A DNA stretch of 64,000 nucleotides, from positions 1,240,001-1,304,000 of the forward strand of contig NZ_CP051155.1 of the NCBI RefSeq assembly GCF_012277275.1. Reading direction: 5' to 3'. The notes beneath the pieces were generated by a model. That model was not told the origin of the DNA. It did not search any database and saw nothing but the letters and a program-made list of their open reading frames with translations. Source of the DNA: Gephyromycinifex aptenodytis. Its GTDB lineage: Bacteria; Actinomycetota; Actinomycetes; Actinomycetales; Dermatophilaceae. The position numbers and the translations under genes were made by a program. Shown one piece after another: positions 8,931 through 23,537 of this stretch. Positions within the stretch are counted from its first letter, which is position 1; each line of letters opens with the position of its first letter.

Positions 8931-11033
8931 TCACTCGCCTCGCATCTTCTTGACGATCTCGTCCGAGACGTTCCGGGGAACCTCAGCGTACGAGTCGAAT
9001 TGCATCGTGTAGTTGGCGCGACCCTGAGTCTTGCTTCGCAGGTCGCCAACGTACCCGAACATCTCGGACAGCGGCACAAGGGCACGAATGATCTTGGCGC
9101 CGCTGATGTCCTCCATGGCCTGCATCTGGCCACGGCGGGAGTTGATGTCGCCGATAACGTCACCCATGTAGTCCTCGGGGGTACGAACCTCGACAGCCAT
9201 CATCGGCTCGAGAAGCACCGGGTCGGCCTTGCGAAGGGCTTCCTTGGCTGCCATCGAACCGGCGATCTTGAACGCCATCTCCGAAGAGTCGACGTCGTGG
9301 TAGGCGCCGTCAAGCAGGGTCGCCTTGATGCCCACGAGTGGGTAGCCGGCAAGAATACCGACCTGCAGGGCGTCCTTGATGCCGGCGTCGACACTGGGGA
9401 TGTACTCGCGAGGGATACGGCCACCCGTGACCTTGTTCGAGAACTCGTACATCTCACCCTCGGCGGTGTCCAGGGGCTCGAAGGAGAGCTGCACCTTCGC
9501 GTACTGCCCGGAGCCACCGGTCTGCTTCTTGTGGGTGTAGTCGAACTTCTCCACGGTGCGACGAATCGTCTCGCGGTAGGCAACCTGAGGCTTACCGACA
9601 TTCGCCTCGACCTTGAACTCGCGACGCATACGGTCCACGAGGATGTCCAGGTGCAACTCGCCCATTCCCTTGATGATCGTCTGGCCAGTCTCCTGGTCCA
9701 GCTCGACCTGGAAGGTCGGGTCTTCCTCGGCAAGCTTCTGGATAGCTGTTCCCAGCTTCTCCTGGTCACCCTTGGTCTTGGGCTCGATGGCCACGCTGAT
9801 GACCGGCTCGGGGAAGGACATCGACTCAAGCACGACATGGTCGTTGAGGTCGCACAAGGTGTCGCCGGTCGTGGTGTCCTTCAGCCCGATCATCGCGTAG
9901 ATGTGGCCGGCGGAAACCGAGTCGACAGGGTTCTCCTTGTTGGCGTGCATCTGGAAGAGCTTCCCGATGCGCTCCTTCTTCTGCTTGGTCGAGTTGTAAC
10001 ACGGCTGCCCGGACTCGATGTGCCCCGAGTAGACGCGCACGTAGGTCAGACGCCCGAAGAACGGGTGGCTGACGACCTTGAAGGCCAGCGCCGAGAACGG
10101 CTCCGAGAAGTCCGCGTGACGCTCGATGATCTTGGTCTCGTCCTTGGGGTCGTGTCCCTGAATAGCGGGCACGTCCAGCGGGCTGGGCAGGTAGTCGATG
10201 ACAGCATCGAGAACCGGCTGTACGCCCTTGTTCTTGAAGGCCGAGCCACAGAAGACCGGGTAGATGTCGCTGTTGCAGGTGAGCTTGCGGATACCCGCCT
10301 TGATCTCGGCCTGCGTGAGCTCTTCGCCCTCCAGGTACTTCTCCATGAGCGCGTCGTCCGCCTCGGCGACCTTCTCGATGAGCTGCGCCCGGTACTCCAC
10401 GGCCTTGGCCTGTAGGTCTTCGGGGATCTCTTCGATGTCGTAGTCGTCGCCCTTTTGGACGTCGCCATGCCAGACGAAGGCCTTCATCGTCAGCAGGTCG
10501 ACTACGCCGCGGAATTCGCTCTCTGCCCCGATGGGCAGCTGCATGACCAGCGGCGTCGCGCCCAGACGATCAATGATCGTCTTGACGGTGTAGTAGAAGT
10601 CAGCGCCCAGCTTGTCCATCTTGTTGACGAAGCAGATACGCGGGACGTTGTACTTGTCGGCTTGGCGCCACACAGTCTCCGACTGCGGCTCGACGCCCTC
10701 TTTACCGTCGAAGACGGCGACCGCGCCATCGAGTACGCGCAGCGAACGCTCCACCTCGACGGTGAAGTCGACGTGACCGGGCGTGTCGATGATGTTGACC
10801 TGGCTGTCTTTCCAGAAGCAGGTCGTCGCGGCGGACGTGATGGTGATGCCGCGCTCGGCTTCCTGTTCCATCCAGTCCATCGTGGAGGCGCCGTCGTGCG
10901 TCTCACCGATCTTGTAGTTAATACCGGTATAGAACAGGATCCGCTCGGTCACGGTGGTCTTGCCGGCGTCGATGTGCGCCATGATGCCGATGTTGCGGAC
11001 CTTGCTCAGGTCGGTCAGGACATCGAGTGCCAC
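8931..11033 (-). CDS. fusA: Elongation factor G
   Basis: Translocation GTPase of the ribosome, 700 aa. The G domain has [29 protein letters not shown] and NKMD; domain IV has [19 protein letters not shown] and [13 protein letters not shown]. The start codon is GTG (11033), with only a modest GAGAG upstream. Located between rpsG and tuf in the classical str order. No sign that it is a duplicate EF-G2 type. Confidence 0.99.
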   Translation of the reverse strand: MALDVLTDLSKVRNIGIMAHIDAGKTTVTERILFYTGINYKIGETHDGASTMDWMEQEAERGITITSAATTCFWKDSQVNIIDTPGHVDFTVEVERSLRVLDGAVAVFDGKEGVEPQSETVWRQADKYNVPRICFVNKMDKLGADFYYTVKTIIDRLGATPLVMQLPIGAESEFRGVVDLLTMKAFVWHGDVQKGDDYDIEEIPEDLQAKAVEYRAQLIEKVAEADDALMEKYLEGEELTQAEIKAGIRKLTCNSDIYPVFCGSAFKNKGVQPVLDAVIDYLPSPLDVPAIQGHDPKDETKIIERHADFSEPFSALAFKVVSHPFFGRLTYVRVYSGHIESGQPCYNSTKQKKERIGKLFQMHANKENPVDSVSAGHIYAMIGLKDTTTGDTLCDLNDHVVLESMSFPEPVISVAIEPKTKGDQEKLGTAIQKLAEEDPTFQVELDQETGQTIIKGMGELHLDILVDRMRREFKVEANVGKPQVAYRETIRRTVEKFDYTHKKQTGGSGQYAKVQLSFEPLDTAEGEMYEFSNKVTGGRIPREYIPSVDAGIKDALQVGILAGYPLVGIKATLLDGAYHDVDSSEMAFKIAGSMAAKEALRKADPVLLEPMMAVEVRTPEDYMGDVIGDINSRRGQMQAMEDISGAKIIRALVPLSEMFGYVGDLRSKTQGRANYTMQFDSYAEVPRNVSDEIVKKMRGE

Positions 11034-11148
11034 TAGCTCTCAGCTCTCATTCGTGGTGGTCGTCGGTTGCCTAGCGTTGGCCGGTTGAACCGGACCGCCC
11101 GCGGTGTTCCGGGAGCAACAGTGCGCCGCTCCCGGAACGGGGATGGGT

Positions 11149-11619
11149 TTACCAGCGGTAGTGAGCGAAGGCCTTGTTGGACTCGGCCATCTTGTGGGTG
11201 TCCTCGCGACGCTTGACAGCGGCACCGAGGCCATTGCTGGCATCGAGGATCTCGTTCATGAGTCGCTCGGTCATGGTCTTCTCACGACGCTGGCGGCTGT
11301 AGCCAACCAACCAACGCAGAGCCAGGGTGGTCGAACGGCCCGGGCGCACCTCAACCGGCACCTGGTACGTGGCGCCACCAACACGGCGGCTACGAACCTC
11401 AAGAGTCGGCTTCACGTTGTCCAGCGCACGCTTGAGCGTGACCACCGGGTCGGTGCCCGTCTTCTGGCGGCAGCCTTCGAGTGCACCGTAGACAGTGCGC
11501 TCAGCGATCGACTTCTTGCCATCGAGCAGAATCTTGTTCACCAGCTGGGTCACCAGCGGCGACCCGTATACCGGGTCGACGACGAGCGGCCGCTTCGGGG
11601 CGGGGCCCTTACGAGGCAT
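11149..11619 (-). CDS. rpsG: 30S ribosomal protein S7
   Basis: Small-subunit protein S7, assembly nucleator of the 30S head. It starts [20 protein letters not shown] and contains the [15 protein letters not shown] beta-hairpin, then LAALRWLV-like helices ending NKAFAHYRW, in 156 aa. Its ATG overlaps the rpsL stop by one base (TAATG). A 115-base gap separates it from fusA. Confidence 0.98.
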   Translation of the reverse strand: MPRKGPAPKRPLVVDPVYGSPLVTQLVNKILLDGKKSIAERTVYGALEGCRQKTGTDPVVTLKRALDNVKPTLEVRSRRVGGATYQVPVEVRPGRSTTLALRWLVGYSRQRREKTMTERLMNEILDASNGLGAAVKRREDTHKMAESNKAFAHYRW

Positions 11620-11993
11620 TACTTCTTCTCCCTCTTCGCGCCGTAACGGGACCGTGCCTGCTGGCGGTTCTTGACACCCTGGGTGTCCAGCGAACCGCGG
11701 ACGATCTTGTACCGCACGCCGGGGAGGTCCTTCACACGGCCACCGCGCACGAGCACGATGGAGTGTTCCTGCAGGTTGTGACCCACACCGGGGATGTAGG
11801 CCGTGACCTCAATCTGACTGGTGAGCTTGACACGCGCGACCTTACGCAGAGCCGAGTTCGGCTTCTTGGGGGTCGTGGTGTAGACGCGGGTGCAAACACC
11901 GCGTCGCTGCGGGCTCCCCTTGAGCGCAGGGGTTTTGGCCTTGGTGGCCTTATCCTTGCGCCCCTTACGGACGAGCTGGTTGATCGTGGGCAC
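11619..11993 (-). CDS. rpsL: 30S ribosomal protein S12
   Basis: Decoding-centre protein S12, 124 aa, beginning [15 protein letters not shown]. The two streptomycin-relevant loops have the usual sequence: [17 protein letters not shown] around Lys43 and [17 protein letters not shown] around Lys88, so no classical resistance substitution is present. The start codon is GTG with CGGAGA upstream. First gene of the str operon, preceded by an unusually long leader. Confidence 0.98.
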   Translation of the reverse strand: MPTINQLVRKGRKDKATKAKTPALKGSPQRRGVCTRVYTTTPKKPNSALRKVARVKLTSQIEVTAYIPGVGHNLQEHSIVLVRGGRVKDLPGVRYKIVRGSLDTQGVKNRQQARSRYGAKREKK

Positions 11994-12436
11994 GTAATCT
12001 CCGTACGTCGTGTGTGATCCGGGCGGTCTACTCTCGACCGTCCTCCTTGGTCATACCTCCCGGCGCCGGCATCACCTGCCCGCACCCAGAGGCCCCCACC
12101 TGTATTTCCCGCAGCGTGCGCAGTTACGCACACACCCTGCGAGCTACCCGGCGAGGGGACATGTCTGGAGTGAGAACCGGCATCCTTGGCTTCCCGCTTC
12201 ATCGGCCGACAGGAGGTTGCGGGTCGTTACGACCCACTCACTCCCCCGACACGATGACGGTTCCCCGTCGAGTGCTAGGCACACAGGCACCCCACGGGGC
12301 CCAGAACATGCCCCATCAGCCTACCGGCAGGCTTTCTGCAGCACCAAATCGGGGCCAACGACCTCTGCTTCCGCATCGGGCCGCGGTGCTGCCGGGACAA
12401 CCTGCGAACTGGACCGGCTCCCTCTCTTTGCCAGCA
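11994..12436 (-). other. Long leader and promoter region of the str operon
   Basis: About 440 bases between rpsL and the rpoC terminator with no credible gene. On the minus strand it holds a promoter candidate (12318-12347) and, downstream of it, the perfect palindrome GGGTCGTTACGACCC at 12221-12235. If that promoter is used the rpsL leader would be about 310-320 nt, long enough for regulatory structure. Confidence 0.5.
12318..12347 (-). promoter_or_regulatory. Candidate sigma70-type promoter of the str operon
   Basis: On the minus strand TTGGTG (12342-12347), an 18-base spacer and TAGGCT (12318-12323). The pattern matches the rpoB and rplJ promoter candidates in this window (TTGG-type -35, 18-base spacer, TAGxxT -10). 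Position relative to rpsL implies a long leader. Confidence 0.5.
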
Positions 12437-12480
12437 AAACCGCGGGGCGCCCGAGCTTGGTAGCTCGGGCGCCCCGCGGC
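12437..12480 (-). terminator. Intrinsic terminator of rpoBC
   Basis: Perfect 18-bp inverted repeat (CCGCGGGGCGCCCGAGCT, loop TGGT, complement; 12441-12480) followed on the minus strand by TTTT. It starts 16 bases past the rpoC stop. One of the strongest terminators in the window. Confidence 0.9.
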
Positions 12481-12495
12481 GGGCGTGGGCACCGA

Positions 12496-16380
<3,885 letters not shown>

Positions 16381-16469
16381 GTGTGTCTCTCTCTCGCTCT
16401 ACAAAACTCAGGTCAGCACGTTGGGTGGGCGCCGTGCGGCGGGATTAACCCGCCGCACGCGCCAGTGCG

Positions 16470-19400
16470 TCAGACTTCCTCGACGCTGCTGGGCTCGCGA
16501 CGACTCAGGTCGATACCGAGCTCCTCAGCGGCCCGGAAGACCTCCTGGTCGGGCTCCCGCAGGTCGATGGAGGACCCGTCGGAGGAGAGCACCTCTACGT
16601 TGAGGCAGAGGGATTGCATCTCCTTGATGAGTACCTTGAAGGACTCAGGGATGCCCGGTTCCGGGATGTTCTCGCCCTTGACGATGGCCTCGTAAACCTT
16701 CACGCGGCCGGTGACGTCATCGGACTTGATCGTCAGGAGTTCCTGCAGGGCGTAGGCGGCGCCGTAGGCCTCCAGGGCCCAGACCTCCATCTCGCCGAAA
16801 CGCTGACCACCGAACTGCGCCTTACCACCCAGCGGCTGCTGCGTGATCATCGAGTACGGGCCGGTGCTACGGGCGTGGATCTTGTCATCGACAAGGTGGT
16901 GCAGCTTGAGCATGTACATGTAGCCGACCGAGATCGGCTCCGGGTAGGGCTCACCAGAGCGGCCGTCGAACAGCCGGGCCTTGCCGGAAGAGCCGATGAG
17001 CCGGTCACCGTCGCGCGTCGGGTTCGTCGAGTCCAGCAGACCGGTGATCTCCTGCTCCAACGCACCGTCGAAGACCGGTGAGGCGACCCGAGTGCCGGCC
17101 GGCGCAGTACGAGCGTCGTCGGGGATCATCGAGGCCCACTCGGGGTCTCCATCGATCTGCCAACCGCGGCTGGCGACCCAGCCGAGGTGGAGTTCGAGCA
17201 CCTGACCGATGTTCATACGGCCGGGGACACCAAGCGGGTTGAGCACGATGTCTACCGGGGTGCCGTCTTCCAGGAAGGGCATGTCCTCGATCGGCAGGAT
17301 CTTGGAGATGACGCCCTTGTTGCCGTGACGCCCAGCGAGCTTGTCACCGTCGGTGATCTTGCGGCGGTTAGCCACATAGACCCGAACGAGCTGGTTGACC
17401 CCGGGGGGAAGCTCGTCGCCCTCTTCGCGGTCGAAGACCTTGACCCCGATGACGGTGCCGGTCTCGCCGTGCGGGACCTTCAGGGAGGTGTCGCGGACCT
17501 CGCGAGCCTTCTCACCGAAGATGGCGCGCAGCAGGCGCTCTTCGGGGGTCAGCTCGGTCTCACCCTTGGGGGTGACCTTGCCCACGAGTAGGTCGCCATC
17601 GCGAACCTCGGCACCGATGCGGATGATGCCGCGCTCGTCCAGGTCGGCCAGGACCTCTTCGGAGACGTTGGGGATGTCCCGCGTGATCTCCTCCGGGCCC
17701 AGCTTGGTGTCGCGCGCGTCGACCTCGTGCTCCTCGATGTGAATCGAGGACAGGACGTCGTCCTGCACGATGCGCTGGGACAGGATGATCGCGTCCTCGT
17801 AGTTGTAGCCCTCCCATGGCATGAAGGCCACGAGCAGGTTACGACCCAGGCTCATCTCTCCGTCCTTGGTCGCGGGGCCGTCGGCGATTACGCCGCCGAC
17901 CTCGAGGCGCTGGCCTTCTTCGACCAGGACGGTCTGGTTGTAGCTGGTGCCCTGGTTGGAGCGCATGAACTTGGCGATCCGGTAGGACTGGTGCGTTCCG
18001 TCGTCGTTGGCAACCGTGACCACGTCGGCCGAGACCGACTCCACGACGCCCGCCTTCTCGGCGCGAACGACGTCACCGGAGTCCAGCGCCGCCCGGTATT
18101 CCATGCCGGTGCCCACGAACGGCGCCTCGCTACGAACCAGCGGAACCGCCTGACGCTGCATGTTGGCGCCCATGAGCGCACGGTTGGCGTCGTCGTGCTC
18201 CAGGAAGGGGATCAGCGCGGTGGCAGCCGAGACCATCTGGCGAGCAGAGACGTCCATGTAATCGACGTCTTCACCGGGGATGTACTCGACCTCGCCGCCC
18301 TTGGAGCGAACCAGGACGCGCTCTTCGACGAAGGTGCCGTCCACGCCGATCGGGGCGTTGGCCTGCGCGATGACGAAGTCGTCTTCCTCGTCTGCGGACA
18401 GGTAGTGCACCTCGTCGGTGACGCGACCGGATTCGACCTTGCGGTAAGGCGTCTCCACGAACCCGAAGGGGTTGATCCGTCCGTAGCTGGCGAGCGAGCC
18501 GATCAGACCGATGTTCGGTCCTTCTGGGGTCTCGATCGGGCACATACGACCGTAGTGGCTGGGGTGGACGTCACGAACTTCCATGCCGGCGCGGTCACGG
18601 GAAAGACCACCCGGGCCCAGGGCCGACAGACGCCGCTTGTGCGTCAGGCCCGCGAGCGGGTTGTTCTGGTCCATGAACTGCGAGAGCTGGCTGGTGCCGA
18701 AGAACTCCTTGATGGAGGCGACGACCGGCCGGATGTTGATCAGCGTCTGGGGCGTGATGGCCTCGACGTCCTGGGTCGTCATCCGCTCGCGAACGACGCG
18801 CTCCATCCGGGACAGACCCGTACGGACCTGGTTCTGGATGAGCTCGCCGACGTTACGCAGACGGCGGTTGCCGAAGTGGTCGATGTCGTCGGTCTCCACG
18901 CGGATCTCGACGTCTTCGCCTTGGCGCTTGCCCGGCATCGAGTGCACGCCGGCGTGCAGCGCAACGAGGTACTTGATGGTGGCGACGATGTCGTCCACCG
19001 TCAGCGTGGAGGTCTCCAGCGGCGTCTCGATACCCAGCTTCTTGTTCACCTTGTAGCGTCCGACCTTGGCCAGGTCATAACGCTTGGGGTTGAAGTAGAG
19101 GTTGTCGAGCAGAGCCTGCGCGGCTTCCTTGGTGGGGGGTTCGCCCGGGCGCAGCTTGCGGTAGATGTCCAGCAGCGCGTCGTCCTGGCCGGTGGTGCTG
19201 TCCTTCTCGAGCGTCGCGCGCATCGAGTCGAACTCACCGAACTCTTCCAAGATCTGGGAATCGGTCCAGCCGAGAGCCTTGAGCAGGACGGTGACCGACT
19301 GCTTCCGCTTGCGGTCCACGCGAACGCCGACCATGTCGCGCTTGTCGATCTCGAACTCCAGCCATGCTCCACGGCTGGGGATCACCTTGGTCGAGTAGAC

Positions 19401-19955
19401 GTCCTTGTCGGAGGTCTTGTCGGGGGTGCGCTCGAAGTAGACACCGGGAGAACGCACGAGCTGAGACACCACGACACGCTCGGTGCCGTTGATGATGAAC
19501 GTGCCCCGCTGAGTCATCAGCGGGAAGTCGCCCATGAACACCGTCTGGCTCTTGATCTCGCCAGTGTTGTTGTTCATGAACTCGGCGGTGACGAACAGCG
19601 GAGCGCTGTAGGTCATGTCGCGTTCTTTGCACTCTTCGATCGAGTACTTCTGCTCCTCGAACCGGTGGTCCCGGAAGCTCAGGCTCATCGAGCCGGAGAA
19701 GTCCTCAATTGGTGAGATCTCCTCGAAGATCTCCTCCAGCCCCGAACGGGTCGGGACATCGTTTCGGCCGGCTTCGAGGGCGTCGGCCACGCGGTCCTGC
19801 CACCGCTCGTTGCCGAGGAGCCAGTCAAAGCTCTCGGTCTGCAGGGCGAGAAGATCTGGAACTTCGAGGGGTTCACGGATCTTCGCAAAGGACACACGGC
19901 CGGAAGCCGTGATCGCGCTGGACATCTTCGGGGTCGCGGTACGCGAGGCAGCCAA
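16470..19955 (-). CDS. rpoB: DNA-directed RNA polymerase subunit beta
   Basis: Second largest RNA polymerase subunit, 1161 aa. I use the TTG at 19955, which gives the usual actinobacterial N-terminus [11 protein letters not shown] then [12 protein letters not shown] and has AAGGAAGGA about six bases upstream. The next ATG (19925) has no ribosome-binding site, and longer frames run into the leader. The rifampicin region reads [10 protein letters not shown] and [13 protein letters not shown], with Asp, His and Ser at the three main resistance positions, the wild-type state. The protein ends in an acidic segment ([10 protein letters not shown]). Confidence 0.98.
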   Translation of the reverse strand: MAASRTATPKMSSAITASGRVSFAKIREPLEVPDLLALQTESFDWLLGNERWQDRVADALEAGRNDVPTRSGLEEIFEEISPIEDFSGSMSLSFRDHRFEEQKYSIEECKERDMTYSAPLFVTAEFMNNNTGEIKSQTVFMGDFPLMTQRGTFIINGTERVVVSQLVRSPGVYFERTPDKTSDKDVYSTKVIPSRGAWLEFEIDKRDMVGVRVDRKRKQSVTVLLKALGWTDSQILEEFGEFDSMRATLEKDSTTGQDDALLDIYRKLRPGEPPTKEAAQALLDNLYFNPKRYDLAKVGRYKVNKKLGIETPLETSTLTVDDIVATIKYLVALHAGVHSMPGKRQGEDVEIRVETDDIDHFGNRRLRNVGELIQNQVRTGLSRMERVVRERMTTQDVEAITPQTLINIRPVVASIKEFFGTSQLSQFMDQNNPLAGLTHKRRLSALGPGGLSRDRAGMEVRDVHPSHYGRMCPIETPEGPNIGLIGSLASYGRINPFGFVETPYRKVESGRVTDEVHYLSADEEDDFVIAQANAPIGVDGTFVEERVLVRSKGGEVEYIPGEDVDYMDVSARQMVSAATALIPFLEHDDANRALMGANMQRQAVPLVRSEAPFVGTGMEYRAALDSGDVVRAEKAGVVESVSADVVTVANDDGTHQSYRIAKFMRSNQGTSYNQTVLVEEGQRLEVGGVIADGPATKDGEMSLGRNLLVAFMPWEGYNYEDAIILSQRIVQDDVLSSIHIEEHEVDARDTKLGPEEITRDIPNVSEEVLADLDERGIIRIGAEVRDGDLLVGKVTPKGETELTPEERLLRAIFGEKAREVRDTSLKVPHGETGTVIGVKVFDREEGDELPPGVNQLVRVYVANRRKITDGDKLAGRHGNKGVISKILPIEDMPFLEDGTPVDIVLNPLGVPGRMNIGQVLELHLGWVASRGWQIDGDPEWASMIPDDARTAPAGTRVASPVFDGALEQEITGLLDSTNPTRDGDRLIGSSGKARLFDGRSGEPYPEPISVGYMYMLKLHHLVDDKIHARSTGPYSMITQQPLGGKAQFGGQRFGEMEVWALEAYGAAYALQELLTIKSDDVTGRVKVYEAIVKGENIPEPGIPESFKVLIKEMQSLCLNVEVLSSDGSSIDLREPDQEVFRAAEELGIDLSRREPSSVEEV

Positions 19956-20613
19956 GGAGGGTCCTTCCTTAAGGCCTGGTGAGCGGCAAGTCGTCACTGC
20001 CTGCTCGCCCCGGCGCCGAGGAACACGGATCTCCCCTGGTGAGGAGCGGCATTCATCGACTTGTGTCACCGCGTTAAACGCGGGGTAAGACGTCCGGGTG
20101 GGAAACATAGGCAGCGCAAAGGCATAGCCTACCCACCCGCTCAATGCTTGTCCAACCGGGTGCATGCTGCCGCGATCCAGCCACGACTTCGACGCCCCGC
20201 AGAGCGCTTCCCCCGGAAGGGTTGAACGGGCGGATTCACCCCGATCACAGGTGTTCTTCCACCCCGGCGCCATGCGCCGTACTCCTCGAGGATGACGCCC
20301 CTATCGTGCCAGGTCAAGGACCCTGGGTCGCGCCCCGCTCAGGCATTGTCGACAGCTGCCTGCATCGGGGCGGCAGGGGGCTCCCCCTCAGCCGGCCGGC
20401 GACCTGCGGAGGAGCCACCGCCTCAGGCTAACTCGACGCTCGTCAGGGACGATGACCACAAGCCGGGGCTACGGGCTGCCGACGATAATTCGCGGCATGG
20501 CCGACGAGCCTTCGTGCCTTGGTCATATGAAGCACGCGGCCGACCCGGGCCGCCGCCGAACACCGAAGTGGCTGCGGGGCCGCGCCCCAACGCCACCATC
20601 CAGACAAGCAAAA
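19956..20613 (-). other. Leader and upstream region of rpoB
   Basis: About 650 bases with no convincing gene; open frames on both strands look random. It contains the rpoB promoter candidate (20126-20155) and, inside the predicted leader, the hairpin CCGCGTT-A-AACGCGG at 20069-20083. Beyond the promoter (20156-20600) I see nothing distinctive. Confidence 0.5.
20126..20155 (-). promoter_or_regulatory. Candidate promoter of rpoBC
   Basis: On the minus strand TTGGAC (20150-20155), an 18-base spacer and TAGGCT (20126-20131), about 170 bases before the TTG start codon of rpoB. TAGGCT is a common actinobacterial -10 form. Confidence 0.65.
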
Positions 20614-20654
20614 GACCGTGCCCGGTCGGCCGAATCGGCCGACCGGGCACGGTC
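20601..20654 (-). terminator. Intrinsic terminator of rplJL
   Basis: Perfect 18-bp inverted repeat (GACCGTGCCCGGTCGGCC, loop GAATC, complement; 20614-20654) followed on the minus strand by TTTTGCTTGT. It lies about 50 bases past the rplL stop and isolates rplJL from rpoBC, which has its own promoter. Confidence 0.88.
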
Positions 20655-20707
20655 GAATTCACGGACGCGGTGAACGAGTCGCCGCGCCGATGAGGATCAG
20701 CGGTACG

Positions 20708-21094
20708 TCACTTGAGGGTGACGGTGGCGCCGGCGCCCTCAAGGGCAGCCTTGGCCTTCTCCGCGTCTTCCTTCTTGGCACCTTCGAGGACGGGCTTGGG
20801 GGCGCCGTCAACGAGGTCCTTGGCCTCCTTGAGACCCAGGCTCGTGAGGGCGCGGACCTCCTTGATGACCTGGATCTTCTTGTCGCCAGCAGCCTCGAGG
20901 ATGACGTCGAACTCGTCCTTCTCCTCCTCGGCCGGGGCGGCGTCGCCTGCCGGAGCGGTAGCGCCGGCAACCGCGACGGGCGCGGCAGCGGTGACCTCGA
21001 ACTTGTCCTCGAACGCCTTAACGAACTCGGAGAGCTCGATCAGGGTCATCTCCTCGAAAACGCCGAGGAGCTCTTCGGTGCTCATCTTCGCCAT
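20708..21094 (-). CDS. rplL: 50S ribosomal protein L7/L12
   Basis: Stalk protein L7/L12 that recruits translational GTPases. 128 aa from [17 protein letters not shown]: the N-terminal dimerisation helices, an Ala/Gly/Pro hinge (about residues 36-55), and the C-terminal domain with [21 protein letters not shown] and [14 protein letters not shown]. The start at 21094 is chosen over a longer frame that extends into the rplJ-rplL spacer. Follows rplJ by 67 bases. Confidence 0.98.
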   Translation of the reverse strand: MAKMSTEELLGVFEEMTLIELSEFVKAFEDKFEVTAAAPVAVAGATAPAGDAAPAEEEKDEFDVILEAAGDKKIQVIKEVRALTSLGLKEAKDLVDGAPKPVLEGAKKEDAEKAKAALEGAGATVTLK

Positions 21095-21161
21095 GATGGC
21101 TTCCTTCCGATCTGTGCCGTGAGTGGCTTGGTTACTGGGTCGACCTGAAGCGTCAGACGCG

Positions 21162-21758
21162 TCAGGACTCGTCGCCACCCTCGGCGACGTCTGCGGCCTC
21201 CGCCTGCGCGGGGGCGTCGGCGGCGACCGGGTCGGCCCCGCCGTTCTGCTCGGCCTTCGCGCGCAGCGCGTCCACCAGACGCACTGTCTGTGACAGCGGC
21301 GCGGCGAACATGTACACGGCCTGGCTGAGCTTGGCCTTCATCGCGCCGGCAGCCTTCGCCAGCAGCACCTCGCGCGACTCAAGGTCGGCGAGCTTGGTGA
21401 TTTCCTCGGCGCTGAGCGGCTTGCCGTCAAGCAGTCCGCTCTTGATCACGAGGAGGGGGTTGGCCTTGGCGAAGTCACGCAGCGTCTTGGCCGCTTCAAC
21501 CGGGTCACCGGTAATGAAGGCGATGGCCGTAGGACCAACGAGTTGGCCGTCGAAGGCCGTGACTCCGGCCTCCTTGGCGGCAAGCTCGGTGAGCGTGTTC
21601 TTCACGACGGCGTACGAACCGTTCGCGCGCAGCGAGGTGCGCAGTTCGGACAGTTGCGACACGGTCAGACCGCGGTACTCCGTCAGCACGGCCGCACCCG
21701 ACTCACGGAATTTCTCCGTGAGGTCGGCGATGGCTGCCTGCTTTGCGGGCGTTGCCAT
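21162..21758 (-). CDS. rplJ: 50S ribosomal protein L10
   Basis: Stalk base protein L10, which binds L7/L12 dimers and often autoregulates its own mRNA. 198 aa starting [20 protein letters not shown] with the [15 protein letters not shown] motif; the C-terminal helix is followed by an Ala/Glu-rich tail ([18 protein letters not shown]). AAGGAGG precedes the ATG. Preceded by an attenuator-like leader and its own promoter. Confidence 0.97.
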   Translation of the reverse strand: MATPAKQAAIADLTEKFRESGAAVLTEYRGLTVSQLSELRTSLRANGSYAVVKNTLTELAAKEAGVTAFDGQLVGPTAIAFITGDPVEAAKTLRDFAKANPLLVIKSGLLDGKPLSAEEITKLADLESREVLLAKAAGAMKAKLSQAVYMFAAPLSQTVRLVDALRAKAEQNGGADPVAADAPAQAEAADVAEGGDES

Positions 21759-21790
21759 GGGGCCTCCTTAAAGTGATGCCGGCACCCCTG

Positions 21791-21835
21791 GCTCCCGAGC
21801 ATGAAAAAAGCTCCCGAGCGCAGGGCAACGGGAGC
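21791..21835 (-). promoter_or_regulatory. rplJ leader attenuator (L10 leader-like)
   Basis: Between the rplJ promoter candidate and the gene, the minus strand reads GCTCCCG, a 12-base loop, CGGGAGC and then TTTTTT: a complete intrinsic terminator ahead of the coding sequence. A second copy of GCTCGGGAGC follows the T-run (21791-21800; first copy 21810-21819). The upstream GCTCCCG (21829-21835) could therefore pair with either copy, giving terminator and alternative folds. L10-leader autoregulation is known from other bacteria; which ligand acts here is not visible. Confidence 0.65.
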
Positions 21836-21952
21836 GGCTCGAAGCTTTCGCTTCAGTCTGATCACGATGGCCTGCGCTGGACGCCCCTGCTTGGGAACCT
21901 TCGGCCCCGAAGAGAGATCTTCGCGGCAACCGGCGGTCATGGGTCATCGAGC

Positions 21953-21982
21953 ATTCTACGCGCACAAGCCGGAGGAACCCAA
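21953..21982 (-). promoter_or_regulatory. Candidate promoter of rplJL
   Basis: On the minus strand TTGGGT (21977-21982), an 18-base spacer and TAGAAT (21953-21958). It lies between the rplKA terminator and the attenuator, giving a leader of about 190 nt for rplJ. Confidence 0.65.
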
Positions 21983-22042
21983 ATCGGTGGCTGCGCTCAT
22001 TACCTGACGCCGAGCCGCTTACCGACGGCCCGATAAGACGCG

Positions 22043-22076
22043 GCCGGGCCGACACACCATGGTGTGTCGGCCCGGC
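22043..22076 (-). terminator. Hairpin terminator of rplKA
   Basis: Perfect 16-bp inverted repeat (GCCGGGCCGACACACC, AT, complement) starting 24 bases past the rplA stop on the minus strand. Only a weak U-rich stretch (TCTTAT) follows. Confidence 0.8.
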
Positions 22077-22100
22077 TCACATCACGATGAGGAGGGGGAA

Positions 22101-22814
22101 TCAGTCCTCATCCTCGGTCATCAGGTTGCGCGTGCGGTTCTGGTCCAGCGGGATGCCCGGGCCCATCGTCGTGGACATCGTGGCCTTGCTGATGTAGCGG
22201 CCCTTGCTCGCCGACGGCTTGAGACGAAGGATTTCATCCAGCGCAGCGCCGTAGTTCTCCACCAGTGCCTGCTCGCTGAACGAGGTCTTACCGATGATGA
22301 AGTGCAGGTTGGCGTGCTTGTCCACGCGGAACTCGATCTTGCCGCCCTTGATGTCGGTGACGGCCTTGGCGACATCCATCGTCACCGTGCCGGTCTTGGG
22401 GTTGGGCATGAGGCCACGCGGACCCAGCACCTTACCCAGGCGACCGACCTTGCCCATCATGTCCGGGGTCGCAACGACAGCGTCGAAGTCGAGCCAGCCG
22501 CCCTGGACCTTCTCCAGCATGTCGTCGGAGCCGACGAAGTCAGCGCCGGCAGCGGTGGCCGCTTCGGCGTTGGCACCGGTCGCGAACACCAGCACGCGGG
22601 CGGTCTTACCGGTGCCGTGCGGCAGGTTGACGGTGCCGCGCACCATCTGGTCAGCCTTGCGGGGGTCGACGCTGAGGCGGAATGCCACCTCAACGGTCGC
22701 GTCGTACTTGGTCGTCGAGGTCTCTTTGGCCAGTCGAACCGCCGCCAGCGGCGAGTAGAACTTCTCGTGGTTGATCTTCTCAGCCGCGGCGCGGTAGGCC
22801 TTGCTGCGCTTCAT
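22101..22814 (-). CDS. rplA: 50S ribosomal protein L1
   Basis: L1 stalk protein, which binds 23S rRNA and, in many bacteria, represses the rplKA mRNA. 237 aa with [15 protein letters not shown] at the start, the [19 protein letters not shown] block and the conserved [15 protein letters not shown] signature (about residues 132-146). It follows rplK by 199 bases, a rather long internal gap that might hold a separate signal, though I see no clear promoter. Confidence 0.98.
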   Translation of the reverse strand: MKRSKAYRAAAEKINHEKFYSPLAAVRLAKETSTTKYDATVEVAFRLSVDPRKADQMVRGTVNLPHGTGKTARVLVFATGANAEAATAAGADFVGSDDMLEKVQGGWLDFDAVVATPDMMGKVGRLGKVLGPRGLMPNPKTGTVTMDVAKAVTDIKGGKIEFRVDKHANLHFIIGKTSFSEQALVENYGAALDEILRLKPSASKGRYISKATMSTTMGPGIPLDQNRTRNLMTEDED

Positions 22815-23013
22815 GGAGTCTCCTGGATGTTGATGCAGGTGTGGTCGTTCGGGCCAGCGCTGGCCCTCCCACCGGCGCCCAGACGGGCACCAACGGTGAT
22901 GCTATCGCGAATGTCGCGTCAAGCAGGAATCGCCTGGACGACTTCGGCCGCCGCACCCGAAGGTACGGCGGCCGAAAGAATCGGGGCCGGACTCCGCAGA
23001 GCCCGGCATCAAC

Positions 23014-23445
23014 TCACTTGATGTCGACGCCCATGGAGCGCGCGGTGCCGGAGATGATCTTCATCGCCTGCTCGACGTCGTGCGCGTTGAGGTCCTGCAT
23101 CTTCTGCTCAGCGATCTCGCGGACCTGGTCCTGCGTCAAGGACGCGACCTTGGTCTTGTGCGGTTCGCCCGAACCCTTGGGCACACCGGCAGCCTTCTTG
23201 ATGAGCTCGGCGGCCGGCGGGGTCTTGGTGATGAAGGTGAACGAGCGGTCTTCGTAAACCGTGATCTCGACCGGGATGACGTTTCCACGCTGGGACTCCG
23301 TCGCGGCGTTGTACGCCTTGACGAACTCCATGATGTTGACGCCGTGCTGACCAAGTGCCGGACCCACGGGCGGAGCCGGAGTGGCCGCGCCTGCCTGGAT
23401 CTGGAGCTTGATGTATCCGGAGACCTTCTTCTTCTTGGGAGGCAT
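23014..23445 (-). CDS. rplK: 50S ribosomal protein L11
   Basis: GTPase-centre protein L11, 143 aa. It has the N-terminal [20 protein letters not shown] block (thiopeptide-site prolines present) and the C-terminal rRNA-binding domain ending [20 protein letters not shown]. It starts [13 protein letters not shown]. It lies 92 bases after nusG; that gap contains a short GC hairpin (GCCGCCA 23502-23508 against TGGCGGC 23514-23520). Confidence 0.98.
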   Translation of the reverse strand: MPPKKKKVSGYIKLQIQAGAATPAPPVGPALGQHGVNIMEFVKAYNAATESQRGNVIPVEITVYEDRSFTFITKTPPAAELIKKAAGVPKGSGEPHKTKVASLTQDQVREIAEQKMQDLNAHDVEQAMKIISGTARSMGVDIK

Positions 23446-23537
23446 GAGCCGTCCTTACTTTCGTCGTGGGCCCACGCCGTGGGCGATGACCCGGTTGCAG
23501 TGCCGCCACCGGATGGCGGCGGCAAGGATGTCGAGCC

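Noticed and set aside
20292-20693. Possible plus-strand gene of 133 codons upstream of rpoB
   Set aside because: It runs through the rplJL terminator hairpin, and its composition is random.
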